DNA of 55,409 nt from Verrucomicrobiota bacterium. Its GTDB lineage: Bacteria > Verrucomicrobiota > Verrucomicrobiia > Chthoniobacterales > SZAS-18. Below the pieces are notes generated by a model that did not search any database, was not told where the DNA came from, and was given only the letters and a program-made list of their open reading frames with translations. The stretch spans positions 1-55,409 of the forward strand of contig JANXRG010000004.1 of NCBI GenBank assembly GCA_025353105.1, read 5' to 3'. The position numbers and the translations under genes were made by a program. Below are positions 55,339-55,409 of this stretch, one piece after another (position 1 is the stretch's first letter; every line of letters starts with the position of its first letter).

Positions 55339-55409
55339 GCCGAATCCGATCCCAGGGTCGAGCGCGACGCATTCGCGGTCGATGCCGGCCGCGACGGCGT
55401 GGGCGAGAC
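55333..55409 (-). pseudogene. folP: Dihydropteroate synthase (folP) fragment
   Basis: On the minus strand from the window edge, frame 3 of that strand reads AVAAGIDRECVALDPGIGFGK, the DPGIGFGK region of dihydropteroate synthase, which condenses p-aminobenzoate and hydroxymethyl-dihydropterin pyrophosphate in folate synthesis. Directly after the Lys (about 55336) the frame no longer resembles FolP, and acylphosphatase sequence begins in another frame. Whether the gene continues normally beyond the window cannot be seen. Truncated or chimeric. Confidence 0.6.

Noticed and set aside
55181-55372. A 63-residue minus-strand open frame near the right edge
   Set aside because: It is in a third frame, Arg/Trp-rich, unrelated to either the folP or acylphosphatase fragments that occupy the region.

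Overview
This window looks like a chromosomal segment of a high-GC Gram-negative bacterium of the Verrucomicrobiota, most plausibly the Opitutales/Opitutaceae (inference). The reasons are a fused MurC-MurB enzyme inside a compact division and cell-wall cluster, a divergent FtsZ, bactofilins, several Hanks-type Ser/Thr kinases, few clear Shine-Dalgarno sequences, and a UBact-type ubiquitin-like modifier encoded beside 20S proteasome subunits in an otherwise Gram-negative gene set. No phage, insertion-sequence transposase, rRNA or CRISPR array was seen.

Layout. 1-9.9 kb: the 3' end of a CPA1 Na+/H+ antiporter, a TPR Ser/Thr kinase (-), tRNA-Ile2(CAU) preceded by unusually structured DNA, a lipoamide-dehydrogenase-like flavoprotein, two bactofilins (one with zinc ribbons), a TPR membrane protein, cysK, a pterin carbinolamine dehydratase and small membrane proteins. 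10-14 kb: clpB and an MFS transporter. 14-24.2 kb: division and wall cluster murG, murC-murB, small secreted protein, ddl, ftsQ, ftsA, ftsZ, then a secreted Ala/Pro/Lys-rich protein and a terminator. 24.3-32.2 kb: the proteasome locus, with ubact, prcB, prcA, a membrane protein and a peptidoglycan-binding protein on the + strand; then DUF3108 and phosphodiesterase genes; then pafA/dop-like and a zinc-ribbon coiled-coil gene on the - strand. 32-39.8 kb: class II aldolase, a large DUF2339 membrane protein, an O-methyltransferase, 6-phosphogluconate dehydrogenase, moaE and pgsA. 39.9-46 kb: an exopolysaccharide cluster (-) with a Wzy-like polymerase, an outer-membrane barrel, a Wzc-like BY-kinase and a Wza-like protein. 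46-55.4 kb: tRNA-Gly, two divergent kinases of unusual architecture (kinase-TM-beta-helix; kinase-pseudokinase-two FHA), a Maf-RidA fusion, a heptosyltransferase, a metallophosphoesterase, and at the edge an apparent chimera of folP and acylphosphatase fragments.

How it works together. UBact (59 aa, C-terminal Gly-Gln) would be deamidated and ligated to proteins by a PafA/Dop-family enzyme, and conjugates degraded by the PrcA/PrcB proteasome. The ring ATPase (ARC/Mpa) is not in the window. The division cluster gives the lipid-II steps MurG, MurC, MurB and Ddl plus the FtsQ-FtsA-FtsZ core. The exopolysaccharide cluster supplies polymerase, chain-length kinase and export parts.

Three intergenic regions between convergent genes carry repeats: two copies of a roughly 99-bp element with paired hairpin arms, and one roughly 277-bp element with terminal inverted repeats. 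These were read by eye, so copy number elsewhere in the genome is unknown.
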